In this document: positions 27,752 to 37,775 of the stretch, piece after piece | Layout of the letters: the number at the start of each line of letters is the position of its first letter | How positions within the stretch are numbered: position 1 is the stretch's first letter | Assembly (NCBI GenBank): GCA_963643205.1 | Contig: CAVIJJ010000006.1 | Span: forward strand, 1 to 61,966 | Source of the DNA: Phil1 sp963643205 | GTDB lineage: Bacteria; Bacillota; Clostridia; Christensenellales; CAG-138 | DNA length: 61,966 bases | Direction: 5' to 3' | Notes under the pieces: generated by a model | The model's database searches: none | What the model was told of the DNA's origin: nothing | The model's input: only the letters and a program-made list of their open reading frames with translations | Translations under genes and position numbers: made by a program

Positions 27752-27988
27752 TAACAAGATGAATTCAGGGTGTGCTTAAATTCGCTAATGAGTAAATAAA
27801 TGCCGATAAACTCACAAATTAACAAAAATATGGAGGCAGACCAAAAATAAAAATGGTATGGAATACTGATACTAATATTGAATGAAATTGAAAGCCCGGG
27901 CCAAAACGCTCGGGTTTTCCTATAGAAACGCATAACAAAATTAATAACCTGCTTTGTCAATAAAACTATGGCGTGCCGCTGGCAAGTG
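27752..27988. other. Gene-free AT-rich stretch with an orphan terminator
   Basis: No plausible gene in either strand. A plus-strand hairpin CCCGGGC, 6-base loop, GCTCGGG with four T (27894-27918) resembles a terminator though no plus-strand gene lies upstream. It may be left from a lost gene or end a small RNA. Confidence 0.4.
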
Positions 27989-28016
27989 TGATATACTGAA
28001 TACAAACATTCGTTCT
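27989..28016 (+). promoter_or_regulatory. Promoter and LexA-like box of the polymerase operon
   Basis: Extended -10 TG-A-TATACT (27989-27997) without a good -35. CAAAC-ATTC-GTTCT at 28003-28016 matches 8 of 10 fixed bases of the Firmicute LexA site CGAAC-N4-GTTCG and covers the start point, so the operon is probably SOS-regulated. Confidence 0.5.
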
Positions 28017-28039
28017 ATATGACTGGAGGAGGCGCGACT

Positions 28040-29551
28040 ATGAGCGACAAAACATATATTGCTATAGACCTAAAGTCCTTCTTTGCGTCTGTTGAATGCG
28101 TGGAGCGCGGGCTCGATCCGCTTAAAACAAATCTTGTGGTTGCTGATGAAAGCAGAACCGAAAAAACAATATGCCTTGCCGTGTCGCCTTCGCTCAAAGC
28201 GTATGGCATAAGCGGGAGAGCGCGCCTTTTTGAGGTTGTTGAGCGCGTAAAAGAGGTTAACGCCATGCGCCGGGCAAAAATAAAAAACAAAACATTTACC
28301 GGCGGATCATATAACGCGGATGAGTTGAATAATGATCAAACGCTTGAAGTAAAGTACATTGCGGCAAAACCGCGGATGAGCTACTATATGCGCTACAGTA
28401 CTCGCGTGTATAACACATATCTAAAATATATCGCTCCCGATGATATTCATGTTTATTCAATAGACGAGGTCTTTATAGACGCAACGCCTTATCTTAAAAA
28501 ATACGGTTTAACGGCACGGGAATTTGCCATGCGCCTGATATTGGACGTGCTGAATACAACGGGCATTACCGCAACGGCGGGAATAGGCACAAATCTTTAT
28601 CTGGCCAAAATAGCCATGGATATAGGCGCCAAGCACACCGAGCCGGATGAAAACGGCGTGCGTATGGCGGAGCTTGACGAGATGAGTTATCGCCGTATGC
28701 TGTGGGATCATGTTCCCATAACGGATTTCTGGCGCGTTGGCCGAGGCTATGAAAAGCGGCTTGCTTCGGTCGGACTTCATACAATGGGGGATGTGGCGCG
28801 ATGCTCGGTTGGCAGGCCGGATGAATACTATAATGAAGAATTGCTGTATAAGCTTTTTGGTATAAACGCGGAACTGCTTATAGATCACGCGTGGGGTTGG
28901 GAAAATTGCACCATCGCCGATATAAAGGCCTATAAGCCTTCCGCGCGGAGCATAAACAGCGGCCAGGTGCTGCAGTGCCCGTATACCAATGAAAAGGCTC
29001 GCATAGTTGTGCGCGAAATGGCGGAAAACATGGCATTGGAGCTTTTGGATAACGGCCTTGCGGCAAAGCAAATGGCGCTTTACATAGGCTACGATATTGA
29101 AAATATAAAGGACAGCGAGCGCAGACGGCATTATACCGGCCAGGTTACGCGCGATCATTACGGGCGCGAGGTGCCAAAGCAGGCGCACGGCAGCGAAAAC
29201 CTTGAAAAACCAACATCAAGCTCTAAATTGATTACCCAAGCCGTGCTTAATATATTCGATCGCGTAGCGGATAAAGCACTGCTTGTGCGGCGAATAACCG
29301 TAAGCGCGAACGGGGTTGAAAGCGAAAAAGAACTTAACGCAAAACCACAGGAAAGCCAGATCAGCTTTTTTACCGATGAGGCGGCCGAAAAACAAAAGAA
29401 TGCCGATCTTGCGCGGGAAAGACAGGCTCAGCAGGCCGTACTTGCCATAAAGAAAAAATTCGGCAAAAACGCGATACTTAAGGGCATGAACCTGAAAGAT
29501 GGAGCAACCGCGCGTGAGCGTAATCATCAGATAGGAGGGCATAGGGAGTGA
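28040..29551 (+). CDS. Y-family DNA polymerase (UvrX/UmuC-like)
   Basis: Translesion polymerase. 503 residues with palm-domain metal ligands in AIDLKSFFASVEC and YSIDEVFID, steric-gate region FFASVE, helix-hairpin-helix region near WRVGRGYEKRLASVGLHTMGD, and a little-finger domain. The long insertion and C-terminal Gln/Lys/Ala-rich tail (QISFF, a possible beta-clamp-binding motif) match the UvrX/YqjW branch. GGAGGAGG precedes ATG 28040. Its stop overlaps the start of the yolD-like gene, a pairing known in Bacillus. Confidence 0.92.
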   Translation: MSDKTYIAIDLKSFFASVECVERGLDPLKTNLVVADESRTEKTICLAVSPSLKAYGISGRARLFEVVERVKEVNAMRRAKIKNKTFTGGSYNADELNNDQTLEVKYIAAKPRMSYYMRYSTRVYNTYLKYIAPDDIHVYSIDEVFIDATPYLKKYGLTAREFAMRLILDVLNTTGITATAGIGTNLYLAKIAMDIGAKHTEPDENGVRMAELDEMSYRRMLWDHVPITDFWRVGRGYEKRLASVGLHTMGDVARCSVGRPDEYYNEELLYKLFGINAELLIDHAWGWENCTIADIKAYKPSARSINSGQVLQCPYTNEKARIVVREMAENMALELLDNGLAAKQMALYIGYDIENIKDSERRRHYTGQVTRDHYGREVPKQAHGSENLEKPTSSSKLITQAVLNIFDRVADKALLVRRITVSANGVESEKELNAKPQESQISFFTDEAAEKQKNADLARERQAQQAVLAIKKKFGKNAILKGMNLKDGATARERNHQIGGHRE

Positions 29552-29964
29552 GCGATAAGTATGATGATATTATAAATATGCCTCACCATGTGTCCGAAAG
29601 GCACAGGCCCATGAGCCGGGCGGACAGGGCTGCCCAGTTTTCGCCGTTTGCCGCGCTAACCGGTTATGAGGCAACGCTTAATGAATCCGCACGCGTAACG
29701 GATAGCCGAGCGGAGCTTGACGAGCAGGAGAAACAGAAGATTAATGAAAGGCTCAGCCTGCTGCATAGCTGCGAAAAGCAACGGCCGCGTATAAACATAA
29801 CCTATTTTGTGCCGGATGAGCGTAAGCAGGGCGGCGCCTATATTACCGAAAACATCATATTAAGGCGTATAGATTCGTATAATCGCGCTGTTGTCACGGC
29901 GGACGGAAACAGAATAGACTTTGATAACATAGCCGGAATAGATGGGGAAATGTTCGATGGTTAA
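29548..29964 (+). CDS. YolD-like protein
   Basis: 138 residues of the YolD family, found with UvrX/YqjW polymerases and thought to assist or restrain them. Conserved RADRAAQFSPFAALTGYEATLNE split around residue 25-45, and a C-terminal beta-rich part. Starts at a GTG that overlaps the polymerase stop (GTGA), with AGGAGG upstream, so the two are translationally coupled. Confidence 0.9.
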   Translation: MSDKYDDIINMPHHVSERHRPMSRADRAAQFSPFAALTGYEATLNESARVTDSRAELDEQEKQKINERLSLLHSCEKQRPRINITYFVPDERKQGGAYITENIILRRIDSYNRAVVTADGNRIDFDNIAGIDGEMFDG

Positions 29965-29987
29965 ATCCTGTACAACAAGCAAAATTT

Positions 29988-30016
29988 AAGGGCGCGCCGA
30001 TTCGGTACGCCCTTTT
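29988..30016. terminator. Terminator between yolD-like and SGNH genes
   Basis: AAGGGCG, loop, CGCCCTT then TT, usable from both directions (convergent genes). Confidence 0.75.
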
Positions 30017-30020
30017 GCTA

Positions 30021-30713
30021 TTATGCAAGCGCTGTTTTTAAGAAAGAGGAGAAACTGTCCGCTATCAGCTGATAACCCTTTTTGTCCGGATGTACGCCGT
30101 CTATGCAAACATATTCGCCCAATGCGTCACCCGTCGGGAACGCGCTTCTCACGTCTACCAGCGGCACCATGCGGTCACGCGCGATTTCAGCCGCCGCGTC
30201 GGAATACGATTTGTGCACCTCGTATATCTTTTCAACGTAGCCGAGCCATTTTAATATGCTCTCGCGGTTGTTGCCGTTTCTTGATACAAAATCCAGGTAC
30301 CTGTTAGGTTCAATCGGGGGGAGCGTCATCATAATTGGTTGTACGCCCTGCGCCCTTAGTTCTTCGGTCATGGTGATAAGGCTGGTTTTATAATCCTGCA
30401 TGGACGTAAGCGGAAGGTGCTCTTTACCCGGCTCAAGGCTTATCTCGTTCCAGCGAAAATCGCTGTCATTCCCGCCAAACTCAATCAGCGCAAGCTCGCA
30501 GTCCAGCCCTTCGTCAATGTCCCGCAGCAGTATGCTGTGCCCGCGCTGAACCGTTATGCCGAAGCGTGCGCGGTTTTCCGCTTCTATTCCGAATTTGTTG
30601 TAAAGCTTAACCAGGTATTCGTTCATTATGGCATGGTAACGGTATCCGTCGTCAAGTATGGTGCCCTTCATTATGGAGTCGCCGTATATCTTGGCACGCA
30701 GTATCTGCTTCAT
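30021..30713 (-). CDS. SGNH/GDSL-family hydrolase
   Basis: Esterase or deacetylase-like enzyme, 230 residues, no signal peptide. Block I GDSIMKG (serine nucleophile), block III IEFGGNDSDF (Gly, Asn of the oxyanion hole) and block V DGVHPDKKG (Asp-His) are present. ATG 30713 follows AAAGGAGC; a TTG six bases earlier is less likely. Monocistronic with a strong promoter and a palindrome at the start point. Substrate unknown. Confidence 0.9.
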   Translation of the reverse strand: MKQILRAKIYGDSIMKGTILDDGYRYHAIMNEYLVKLYNKFGIEAENRARFGITVQRGHSILLRDIDEGLDCELALIEFGGNDSDFRWNEISLEPGKEHLPLTSMQDYKTSLITMTEELRAQGVQPIMMTLPPIEPNRYLDFVSRNGNNRESILKWLGYVEKIYEVHKSYSDAAAEIARDRMVPLVDVRSAFPTGDALGEYVCIDGVHPDKKGYQLIADSFSSFLKTALA

Positions 30714-30778
30714 ATTCAATAAGCTCCTTTCGTCAAATGTACACTATTTTTACACATTCTGTTAACAAAAACCTCAAC

Positions 30779-30799
30779 ATCTAATTTGCTGAATTAGAT
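30779..30799 (-). promoter_or_regulatory. Candidate operator of the SGNH gene
   Basis: Perfect inverted repeat ATCTAATT, 5 bases, AATTAGAT lying immediately downstream of the -10, so over the start point. No regulator gene is adjacent. Confidence 0.55.
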
Positions 30800-30806
30800 T
30801 ATCTGA

Positions 30807-30835
30807 ATTATAATACCTTAACACAAAAAAGTCAA
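30807..30835 (-). promoter_or_regulatory. Promoter of the SGNH gene
   Basis: Minus-strand TTGACT, 17 bases, TATAAT. Confidence 0.8.
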
Positions 30836-30976
30836 CGGATTAAACTGTAAACAGAATGTAAAAAGCCTAAATTTAGGATAATCTTTGTTTGCAAATGGCT
30901 CCTCGTTGTGATAAGCTATACTGACGGCGGTATGTCCGCCTGTTTGACAACGATTATTTATTGTTCGGAGGATATT

Positions 30977-32257
30977 ATGGCAAGTTTTGAAAAGCTTGAG
31001 GGCAACAAGGTAAAGCTCACCATGAGCATACCTGCTGAGGACTTTGAAAAGGCGACTGACAAGGCGTACATTAAAATACGCAACAATATCGCCATACCCG
31101 GCTTCCGTAAAGGCCACGCACCCAAGGGTGTTATAGAAAAGACCTATGGCTGGTATGTGTTTGTTGACGAAGCGTTTGATGAGGCGTATCCCGCGGTTTA
31201 CGAAGCCGCCGTTAAGGAGCACGATGTAAAGCCCGTAGACAGGCCCGAGATAACCATTCTCAGTGCCGAAAAGGGCAAGGATGTTGAGTTTGAGGCGGTT
31301 GTTACCGTTATGCCTGAGGTAACTCTCGGCCAGTATAAGGGCCTTGAGGTTGCCAAGCAGGAATATGAAGTTACCGACGAAATGGTGGATGCCGAAATCG
31401 AGCGCGAGCGCGAGAAGGTAGCCCGCATGATAGATGTTGAGCGCCCCGTTGAGAATGGCGACGAGGTAGAGCTTGATTACAGCGGCAGCGTGGACGGCGT
31501 AAAGTTCGAAGGCGGCACGGCTGAGCATCAGCAGCTTACCATTGGCAGCGGCACTTTTATTCCCGGCTTTGAAGAGCAGATGGTCGGCATGAACATCGGC
31601 GAGGAGAAGGACCTTAACGTTAAGTTCCCCGAAGAGTATCATAGCGATGACCTTAAGGGCAAGGATGCCGTGTTCCACGTAAAGGTACATGCCATCCGCA
31701 CCAAGGAACTGCCCGAGATAGACGATGAGCTTGCAAAGGACATCTCTGATTTCGATACCATTGAGCAGTTCCGTGCCCATAAGAAGGAAGAGCTTGAGGA
31801 AAAGGCAAAGAAGGATGCCAAGATAAAGAAGGAGAACGAGGTTATCGAAAAGGCCGTAGCCAATGCCACCGTTGATATTCCCGAGGTCATGGTAGAGCAT
31901 CAGATGGACCACATGCTCAACGATATCCGCTATCGCCTCAGCATGCAGGGCATCTCCCTTGAGGACTATTGCAAGTTCACCGGCAGCACCGTGGATGCCA
32001 TTAAGGCAGAGATGAAGGGTGATGCCGAGCGCCGCGTAAAGACCCAGCTTGTGCTTGACGCTATAGTTAAGGCGGAGGGCGTAAAGGCCGATCCCGAGGC
32101 GGTTGAAAAGAAGCTTGATGAATACTGCGCTCAGTTTGGCGACAGGGCGGATGAGTTCAAGCAGAAGCTGAGCGAGGAAGACAAGGCGTATTTCGAGGAT
32201 CAGGTAATTGTTGACAATACTCTCGAAATGCTTTGCGACAGCGCTATTGAGAAATAA
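30977..32257 (+). CDS. tig: Trigger factor (ribosome-associated peptidyl-prolyl isomerase)
   Basis: Binds nascent chains at the ribosome exit. 426 residues: N-terminal ribosome-binding domain with the signature GFRKGHAP (ribosome contact, usual G-F-R-x-G-x-x-P), FKBP domain with EVELDYSGSVDGVKFEGG and IPGFEEQMVGM, then a long helical C-terminal domain. CGGAGG precedes the ATG; upstream in-frame ATGs overlap the probable promoter. First of tig-clpP-clpX. A GGCGG-TATGT-CCGCC hairpin lies at 30926-30940 just after a TATACT -10. Confidence 0.97.
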   Translation: MASFEKLEGNKVKLTMSIPAEDFEKATDKAYIKIRNNIAIPGFRKGHAPKGVIEKTYGWYVFVDEAFDEAYPAVYEAAVKEHDVKPVDRPEITILSAEKGKDVEFEAVVTVMPEVTLGQYKGLEVAKQEYEVTDEMVDAEIEREREKVARMIDVERPVENGDEVELDYSGSVDGVKFEGGTAEHQQLTIGSGTFIPGFEEQMVGMNIGEEKDLNVKFPEEYHSDDLKGKDAVFHVKVHAIRTKELPEIDDELAKDISDFDTIEQFRAHKKEELEEKAKKDAKIKKENEVIEKAVANATVDIPEVMVEHQMDHMLNDIRYRLSMQGISLEDYCKFTGSTVDAIKAEMKGDAERRVKTQLVLDAIVKAEGVKADPEAVEKKLDEYCAQFGDRADEFKQKLSEEDKAYFEDQVIVDNTLEMLCDSAIEK

Positions 32258-32300
32258 CTTAATCCCAGGCGCTGATATATAAATGTAAAGGAGGCGCAGA

Positions 32301-32885
32301 ATGGGCCTTATACCTATGGTAGTAGAGCAGACGAACAAGGGTGAACGTTCATACGATATTTACTCTCGCCTGCTTAAAGACAGAATAATTTTCCTTGGCG
32401 GGGAAGTGACGGACGATGAGGCGAACCTTATCGTTGCCCAGATGCTTTTCCTTGAAGCGGATGACCCGGATAAGGATATAAGCCTGTATATAAACAGCCC
32501 CGGTGGCAGTGTAACCGCCGGTATGGCCATATACGACACCATGCAGTACATACGCTGCGATGTTTCGACGATTTGCATCGGCATGGCGGCAAGCATGGGC
32601 GCGTTCCTGCTGGCGGCCGGTGCTAAGGGTAAGCGCCGTGCCCTGCCTAACGGAGAGATTCTTATTCATCAGCCCCTTGGCGGCGCGCGCGGACAGGCGA
32701 CGGAAGTTGCCATTCACGCAGAGCAGCTTTTGAAAACCAGGGAAAAGATGAATAAGATACTGGCTGAGCGTACGGGCAAAACCGTTGAGCAGATTGCGCT
32801 GGATACCGAACGCGATCATTATATGACCGCCGAGGAAGCGCTAAACTATGGGCTGATCGACGAGATAATCCCTCCGAGGAGGTAA
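32301..32885 (+). CDS. clpP: ATP-dependent Clp protease proteolytic subunit
   Basis: Serine peptidase tetradecamer. 194 residues with catalytic Ser in IGMAASMGAFL, His in EILIHQPLGG and Asp in ALDTERDHYM; NSPGGSV is present. The propeptide is short (SYDIYSRLLKDRIIFLG starts near residue 17). AAAGGAGG precedes the ATG. Lies 43 bases after tig and 4 bases before clpX. Confidence 0.97.
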   Translation: MGLIPMVVEQTNKGERSYDIYSRLLKDRIIFLGGEVTDDEANLIVAQMLFLEADDPDKDISLYINSPGGSVTAGMAIYDTMQYIRCDVSTICIGMAASMGAFLLAAGAKGKRRALPNGEILIHQPLGGARGQATEVAIHAEQLLKTREKMNKILAERTGKTVEQIALDTERDHYMTAEEALNYGLIDEIIPPRR

Positions 32886-32889
32886 ATCG

Positions 32890-34143
<1,254 letters not shown>

Positions 34144-34160
34144 GGCAAAACAAACCATCA

Positions 34161-34191
34161 AGCGGAAGCGCCTCGGCGCTTCCGCTTTTTT
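34161..34191 (+). terminator. Terminator of tig-clpP-clpX
   Basis: Perfect 10-bp stem AGCGGAAGCG with its complement around CCTCG-like loop, then six T. Confidence 0.93.
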
Positions 34192-34248
34192 CAATGAACT
34201 GAAAGAGTTGATTATTGAAGTTTACCCTAATTTCACCCAATTTCCATA

Positions 34249-34277
34249 TTTACAAATCGCCACGCTTATGATAATAT
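34249..34277 (+). promoter_or_regulatory. Promoter of pyrR-uracil permease
   Basis: TTTACA, 17 bases, TAATAT; transcription should start near 34284, leaving a 150-nt attenuator leader. Confidence 0.55.
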
Positions 34278-34294
34278 ACGCGTGGTGATTTTTA

Positions 34295-34400
34295 AGCGGT
34301 ACAGAGATGCTGGCAAGGTCGCAGTACTGGTGCAGAGGATATTTTATAATCTCTGCGGTGAATATGTGTATAAAAGCTTGCCGGCAGGGCAAGCTTTTTT
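34295..34400 (+). promoter_or_regulatory. PyrR-type transcription attenuator
   Basis: CAGAGATGCTGGCAAGG (34302-34318) in a GTAC/GTAC-closed stem resembles the PyrR binding loop (CCAGAGAGGCT-N3-AAGG). A GCAGAG/CTCTGC hairpin follows (34332-34356), and then a perfect terminator, AAAAGCTTGCC against GGCAAGCTTTT with six T (34372-34400). UMP-bound PyrR would favour termination before pyrR. Confidence 0.8.
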
Positions 34401-34433
34401 ATTGCTTATATTTGCAGAAAGCGAGGGGGTTCC

Positions 34434-34973
34434 ATGCAGTATAAAACAGAGATTATGGACGAAGCGGCCGTAATCAGATCTCTTAAGCGTATTTCGCACG
34501 AGATACTGGAACGTAATAGTGGCACGGATAAGCTTCTTCTGCTTGGAATAAAGCGCAGGGGAGTACCGCTTGCAAAGGAAATAGCAAAAAATATTCTTAT
34601 GTTCGAGGGCGTGCAGGTTCCGGTCGGATATATCGACATTACGCTTTATCGTGATGACCTAAGCGAGCTTACTGAGCTTCCAAATGCCGGGGACACCATG
34701 ATACCTATCGAGCTTGAGGGCAGGAACTGCGTTCTGGTGGATGATGTGATTTATACCGGGCGCACGGCCAGAGCGGCTATTGAGGGCGTGTTCCATCATG
34801 GCCGTCCGGCGTTAATACAGCTTGCGGTGCTGGTGGATCGCGGGCATAGGGAACTGCCGATTCGCGCCGATTTCGTCGGGAAGAACATTCCCACGTCAAA
34901 AAACGAGGTTGTGGCGGTAACTGTTCCGTCGGTGGACGATTTGCCGTACAGCGTAAAGCTCTACGAGCGCTGA
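34434..34973 (+). CDS. pyrR: Bifunctional pyrimidine regulatory protein / uracil phosphoribosyltransferase
   Basis: RNA-binding attenuation protein that senses UMP and also converts uracil with PRPP to UMP. 179 residues, standard length, with the PRPP loop VLVDDVIYTGRTARAA and conserved LLLGIKRRGVPLA and VGYIDITLYRDDL. AGCGAGGGGG lies upstream of the ATG. It governs its own leader and the permease gene downstream. Confidence 0.96.
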   Translation: MQYKTEIMDEAAVIRSLKRISHEILERNSGTDKLLLLGIKRRGVPLAKEIAKNILMFEGVQVPVGYIDITLYRDDLSELTELPNAGDTMIPIELEGRNCVLVDDVIYTGRTARAAIEGVFHHGRPALIQLAVLVDRGHRELPIRADFVGKNIPTSKNEVVAVTVPSVDDLPYSVKLYER

Positions 34974-35044
34974 AAGCATGAAATATAATCCCTTGCGAGA
35001 GGGCTTATATAAAAACAGGAAGAAAATGTGAAAGGGAGAAAAAC

Positions 35045-36439
35045 ATGGATCTTATCTACAACATTAAGGACAAACCCAAATTTACCGAACTGGTTGCGTT
35101 CTCGTTCCAGCAGCTGCTGGCAATCATGGCGGCGACCATAGCGGTTCCCGCAGTAGTCGGAAACGGCATGACAGCTTCTGCCGCGCTTTTCGGAGCGGGC
35201 GTTGGCACTTTCGTGTATCAGCTCTTTACCAAATTCCGCAGCCCCGTTTTCCTTGGTTCCTCATTCGCCTTCATCGGCGCTATGCTGGCTGCTTTTGCCG
35301 GCGCGTCTTCTATGGCGCTTGGCTATCTTGGCTTGATCATCGGCGCGGTGTTTGCCGGTCTTGTATATGTTGTTTTAGCTATAATCGTAAAGGTTTCCGG
35401 TGTGGCGTGGATTAACAAGCTTATGCCTGCCGTAGTAATCGGGCCCACCGTTGCTATCATTGGCCTTAGCCTTGCCGGCAATGCTGTAGGCGATATGGTT
35501 AAGGGTGATGTGGCTATCGATGGCGTAGCTACCGCTTCCCCCAACATAGCCCTTATCTGCGGCCTTGTAACTCTGTTTGTTGTAATTATCTGCTCCGTGT
35601 TCGGCAATAAGAAAGCCAGACTCGTTCCCTTTATCATAGGCATTATGGCCGGCTACGCCGTGGCTCTGGTATTCACCTGCATCGGCATTGCCACCAATAA
35701 TCCCGCTCTGCAGATCATCGATTTCGCTCCCTTCAAGGCCCTGGTAGAAGGCGGCGTTTCCATCAAAACATTCTTCACATTCCCTGAATTCACCTTCCTG
35801 ACTGCCCTCGGCGGTGTCGGTGAGCTGAACGCGGCTTATATCGGCGCTGTGGCGGCGGCTTACGTACCCGTGGCGTTCGTTGTTTTCGCGGAGCACATTG
35901 CTGACCACAAGAACCTCTCCACCATAATCAATGTTGACCTTCTGACTGACCCCGGCCTTGCCCGTACCCTGCTGGGTGATGGCGTTGGCTCCATGGTCGG
36001 CGCATTCTTCGGCGGTTGCCCCAACACTACTTATGGTGAGAGCGTCGGCTGCGTTGCCATAACCCGCAACGCGTCCGTTGTAAGCATCAGCGGTGCTGCC
36101 GTAATGTCAATACTGGTAGCTTTCCTTTCCCCGCTGGTAGCGTTCCTGGATTCCATACCTGCCTGCGTTATGGGCGGCGTATGCCTCACTCTGTATGGCT
36201 TCATAGCTGTTTCCGGCCTGAAGATGGTGCAGGAAGTAGACCTGAACGACAACCGCAACCTGTTCGTGGTTTCCGCTATACTGATTGCCGGTATCGGCGG
36301 CCTGACCGTAACCTTTGGCCAGGTAACCATTACCTCCGTTGCTTGCTCGCTGATCCTTGGCATACTTGTGAACACTCTTGTTCACTCAAAGAAAGTGCCT
36401 GAGGGCGAGGAGAAGGAGCCCCAGCAGGTAATTAAATAA
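35045..36439 (+). CDS. Uracil/nucleobase permease (NCS2 family)
   Basis: Imports uracil or related bases with a proton. 464 residues, about 14 hydrophobic helices. NCS2 marks are visible: QQLLAIMAATIAVP near the start, FVVFAEHIADHKNL with the conserved Glu and His, and GGCPNTTYGESVG with the substrate-binding Glu. Follows pyrR by 71 bases; AAAGGGAG precedes the ATG. The PyrR leader and family suggest uracil, as for PyrP/UraA. Confidence 0.92.
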   Translation: MDLIYNIKDKPKFTELVAFSFQQLLAIMAATIAVPAVVGNGMTASAALFGAGVGTFVYQLFTKFRSPVFLGSSFAFIGAMLAAFAGASSMALGYLGLIIGAVFAGLVYVVLAIIVKVSGVAWINKLMPAVVIGPTVAIIGLSLAGNAVGDMVKGDVAIDGVATASPNIALICGLVTLFVVIICSVFGNKKARLVPFIIGIMAGYAVALVFTCIGIATNNPALQIIDFAPFKALVEGGVSIKTFFTFPEFTFLTALGGVGELNAAYIGAVAAAYVPVAFVVFAEHIADHKNLSTIINVDLLTDPGLARTLLGDGVGSMVGAFFGGCPNTTYGESVGCVAITRNASVVSISGAAVMSILVAFLSPLVAFLDSIPACVMGGVCLTLYGFIAVSGLKMVQEVDLNDNRNLFVVSAILIAGIGGLTVTFGQVTITSVACSLILGILVNTLVHSKKVPEGEEKEPQQVIK

Positions 36440-36478
36440 GAAAATCCATGAGTGAAGGTCCTCACTCTAAAGTATCAG

Positions 36479-36505
36479 AAAAAGCGGCGATTCGCCGCTT
36501 TTTCG
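36479..36505. terminator. Bidirectional terminator after uracil permease
   Basis: AAAAAGCGGCGA, TTCGCCGCTTTTT: perfect stem with T tracts on both strands. Confidence 0.93.
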
Positions 36506-36536
36506 TATTTTATACGTTTTTGTCAGTGTGCAATAA

Positions 36537-37232
36537 TCAGTCGCATTCGGTTATAAGCCGGGGTGCGAAGCCCAAATGATCGGCGGAGCAGAGAGAATAG
36601 CTTATGCCGTTGCGAACGCCTTCAAAAGCTCCCAAACAGGCTTTGCTGTGAAGATGAGCGTATATAAGGTAGCTTATATTAAATTCCTCTGCAAGCTTGG
36701 TAAAGCCGGAATCCTGTTGTTTTTCATTGAATGGTGGAAAGTGCAGCATTAAAATGCGGGTGGTGTTCTCAGGCAGACGGTTAAGACTCATTCTAAGCCT
36801 TATAAGCTCGCGCTCATATATGGCCCTGTCTTTTGCTTCACTGTATCCGGAAGAGCCGGGGCAGACCCAGCCTCGGCTTCCGCATACTGATATGTTGTTA
36901 ATCGTAAAGCAGTCGTTTTGAAGAGCGAAGCAGCCTTCGGGAAGCGCGGCGCGAACCTTGCCGAGCGCGCTCCACCAGTAGTCATGGTTGCCTCTTAAAA
37001 GAAGTTTGGTGCCGGGTAGCTCACCTATGAATTGCAGGTCGCATAAAGCGTCCTCAAGCCGCATTGCCCAGCTTATATCTCCGGGGATAAGTACTAAATC
37101 GTTTTCGCTTACGGTATCGCGCCAGGCGGAGATTATACGATTCGGGTGATCAGCCCACGCCGGGCCGAACACATCCATCGGCTTATTTGAATTTCCGCTT
37201 AAATGTAAATCTCCTAGGGCAAATACCTTCAT
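36537..37232 (-). CDS. Calcineurin-like metallophosphoesterase
   Basis: 231 residues with all five metal-binding motifs: GDLHL, IPGDISWAM, LLRGNHDYWW, MLHFPPF and YAHLHSK. Cytosolic. Substrate unknown. It lies 9 bases after the zinc-ribbon gene and so is cotranscribed with it. Confidence 0.92.
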   Translation of the reverse strand: MKVFALGDLHLSGNSNKPMDVFGPAWADHPNRIISAWRDTVSENDLVLIPGDISWAMRLEDALCDLQFIGELPGTKLLLRGNHDYWWSALGKVRAALPEGCFALQNDCFTINNISVCGSRGWVCPGSSGYSEAKDRAIYERELIRLRMSLNRLPENTTRILMLHFPPFNEKQQDSGFTKLAEEFNISYLIYAHLHSKACLGAFEGVRNGISYSLCSADHLGFAPRLITECD

Positions 37233-37241
37233 CGGGTAGTA

Positions 37242-37673
37242 TCACTTTCTCTTTGAATGTGCTTTTTCGGGTTCGGGCTGAATATCGTCCTCGTTCTCTT
37301 CATCCTCAATGTCGTCGTCGGAAGCAAGTTCCTTATCTATCTCGTTAAGTTCGCTTTCGGGAATTTCGCCTTCGCTCGGCATGGGAACTTCCATTTCGTC
37401 AAGTGCAACGCCGCCGAGAACCAATTCGTCGGCATCGGGCATTGTTTCCTCTTCGGTGCTGGATTGCATGCCCTGCCTACGGGCCTCTCTAAGGCATATT
37501 GCGCAAAGGTCACTGCCCTTAACCGCGGGATTTTCTCCGCATTCGCTGCACATTACTATGCTGTCGTCCGGTTCGCTGCTGCCGCCCTTCATTTCGCGGC
37601 GGCATACATTGCAGTATTTTTCATCGTCTTTTATATAATTCAGTTCGCAGCGCGGGCATTTTCTCAAAGCCAT
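37242..37673 (-). CDS. Zinc-ribbon protein with acidic tail
   Basis: 143 residues. Three cysteine pairs in the first half (CPRC and CNVC, then CSEC and CAIC) suggest two zinc ribbons. The second half is a very acidic, probably disordered tail ending in a basic KAHSKRK. No family recognised. ATG 37673 follows GGAGG; a longer in-frame start overlaps the promoter. Cotranscribed with the metallophosphoesterase. Confidence 0.8.
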   Translation of the reverse strand: MALRKCPRCELNYIKDDEKYCNVCRREMKGGSSEPDDSIVMCSECGENPAVKGSDLCAICLREARRQGMQSSTEEETMPDADELVLGGVALDEMEVPMPSEGEIPESELNEIDKELASDDDIEDEENEDDIQPEPEKAHSKRK

Positions 37674-37712
37674 ATTGCCACATCCTCCAAAGCTTGTTTT
37701 TTTACTTTCACT

Positions 37713-37741
37713 ATTATGCTTACCGTATATGGTTATGTCAA
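37713..37741 (-). promoter_or_regulatory. Promoter of zinc-ribbon/metallophosphoesterase operon
   Basis: Minus-strand TTGACA, 17 bases, CATAAT. Confidence 0.65.
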
Positions 37742-37775
37742 GTAGCTTATGCAAAAAGTAGGCAATATTTGTATT

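Noticed and set aside
27748..28005. 85-codon hydrophobic frame on the minus strand
   Set aside because: No ribosome site, overlaps the polymerase promoter, composition of AT-rich intergenic DNA.
30818..32338. 506-codon open frame antisense to tig
   Set aside because: Mirrors the codon bias of tig, no ribosome site, leucine/alanine-rich translation without family pattern; trigger factor is certain on the other strand.
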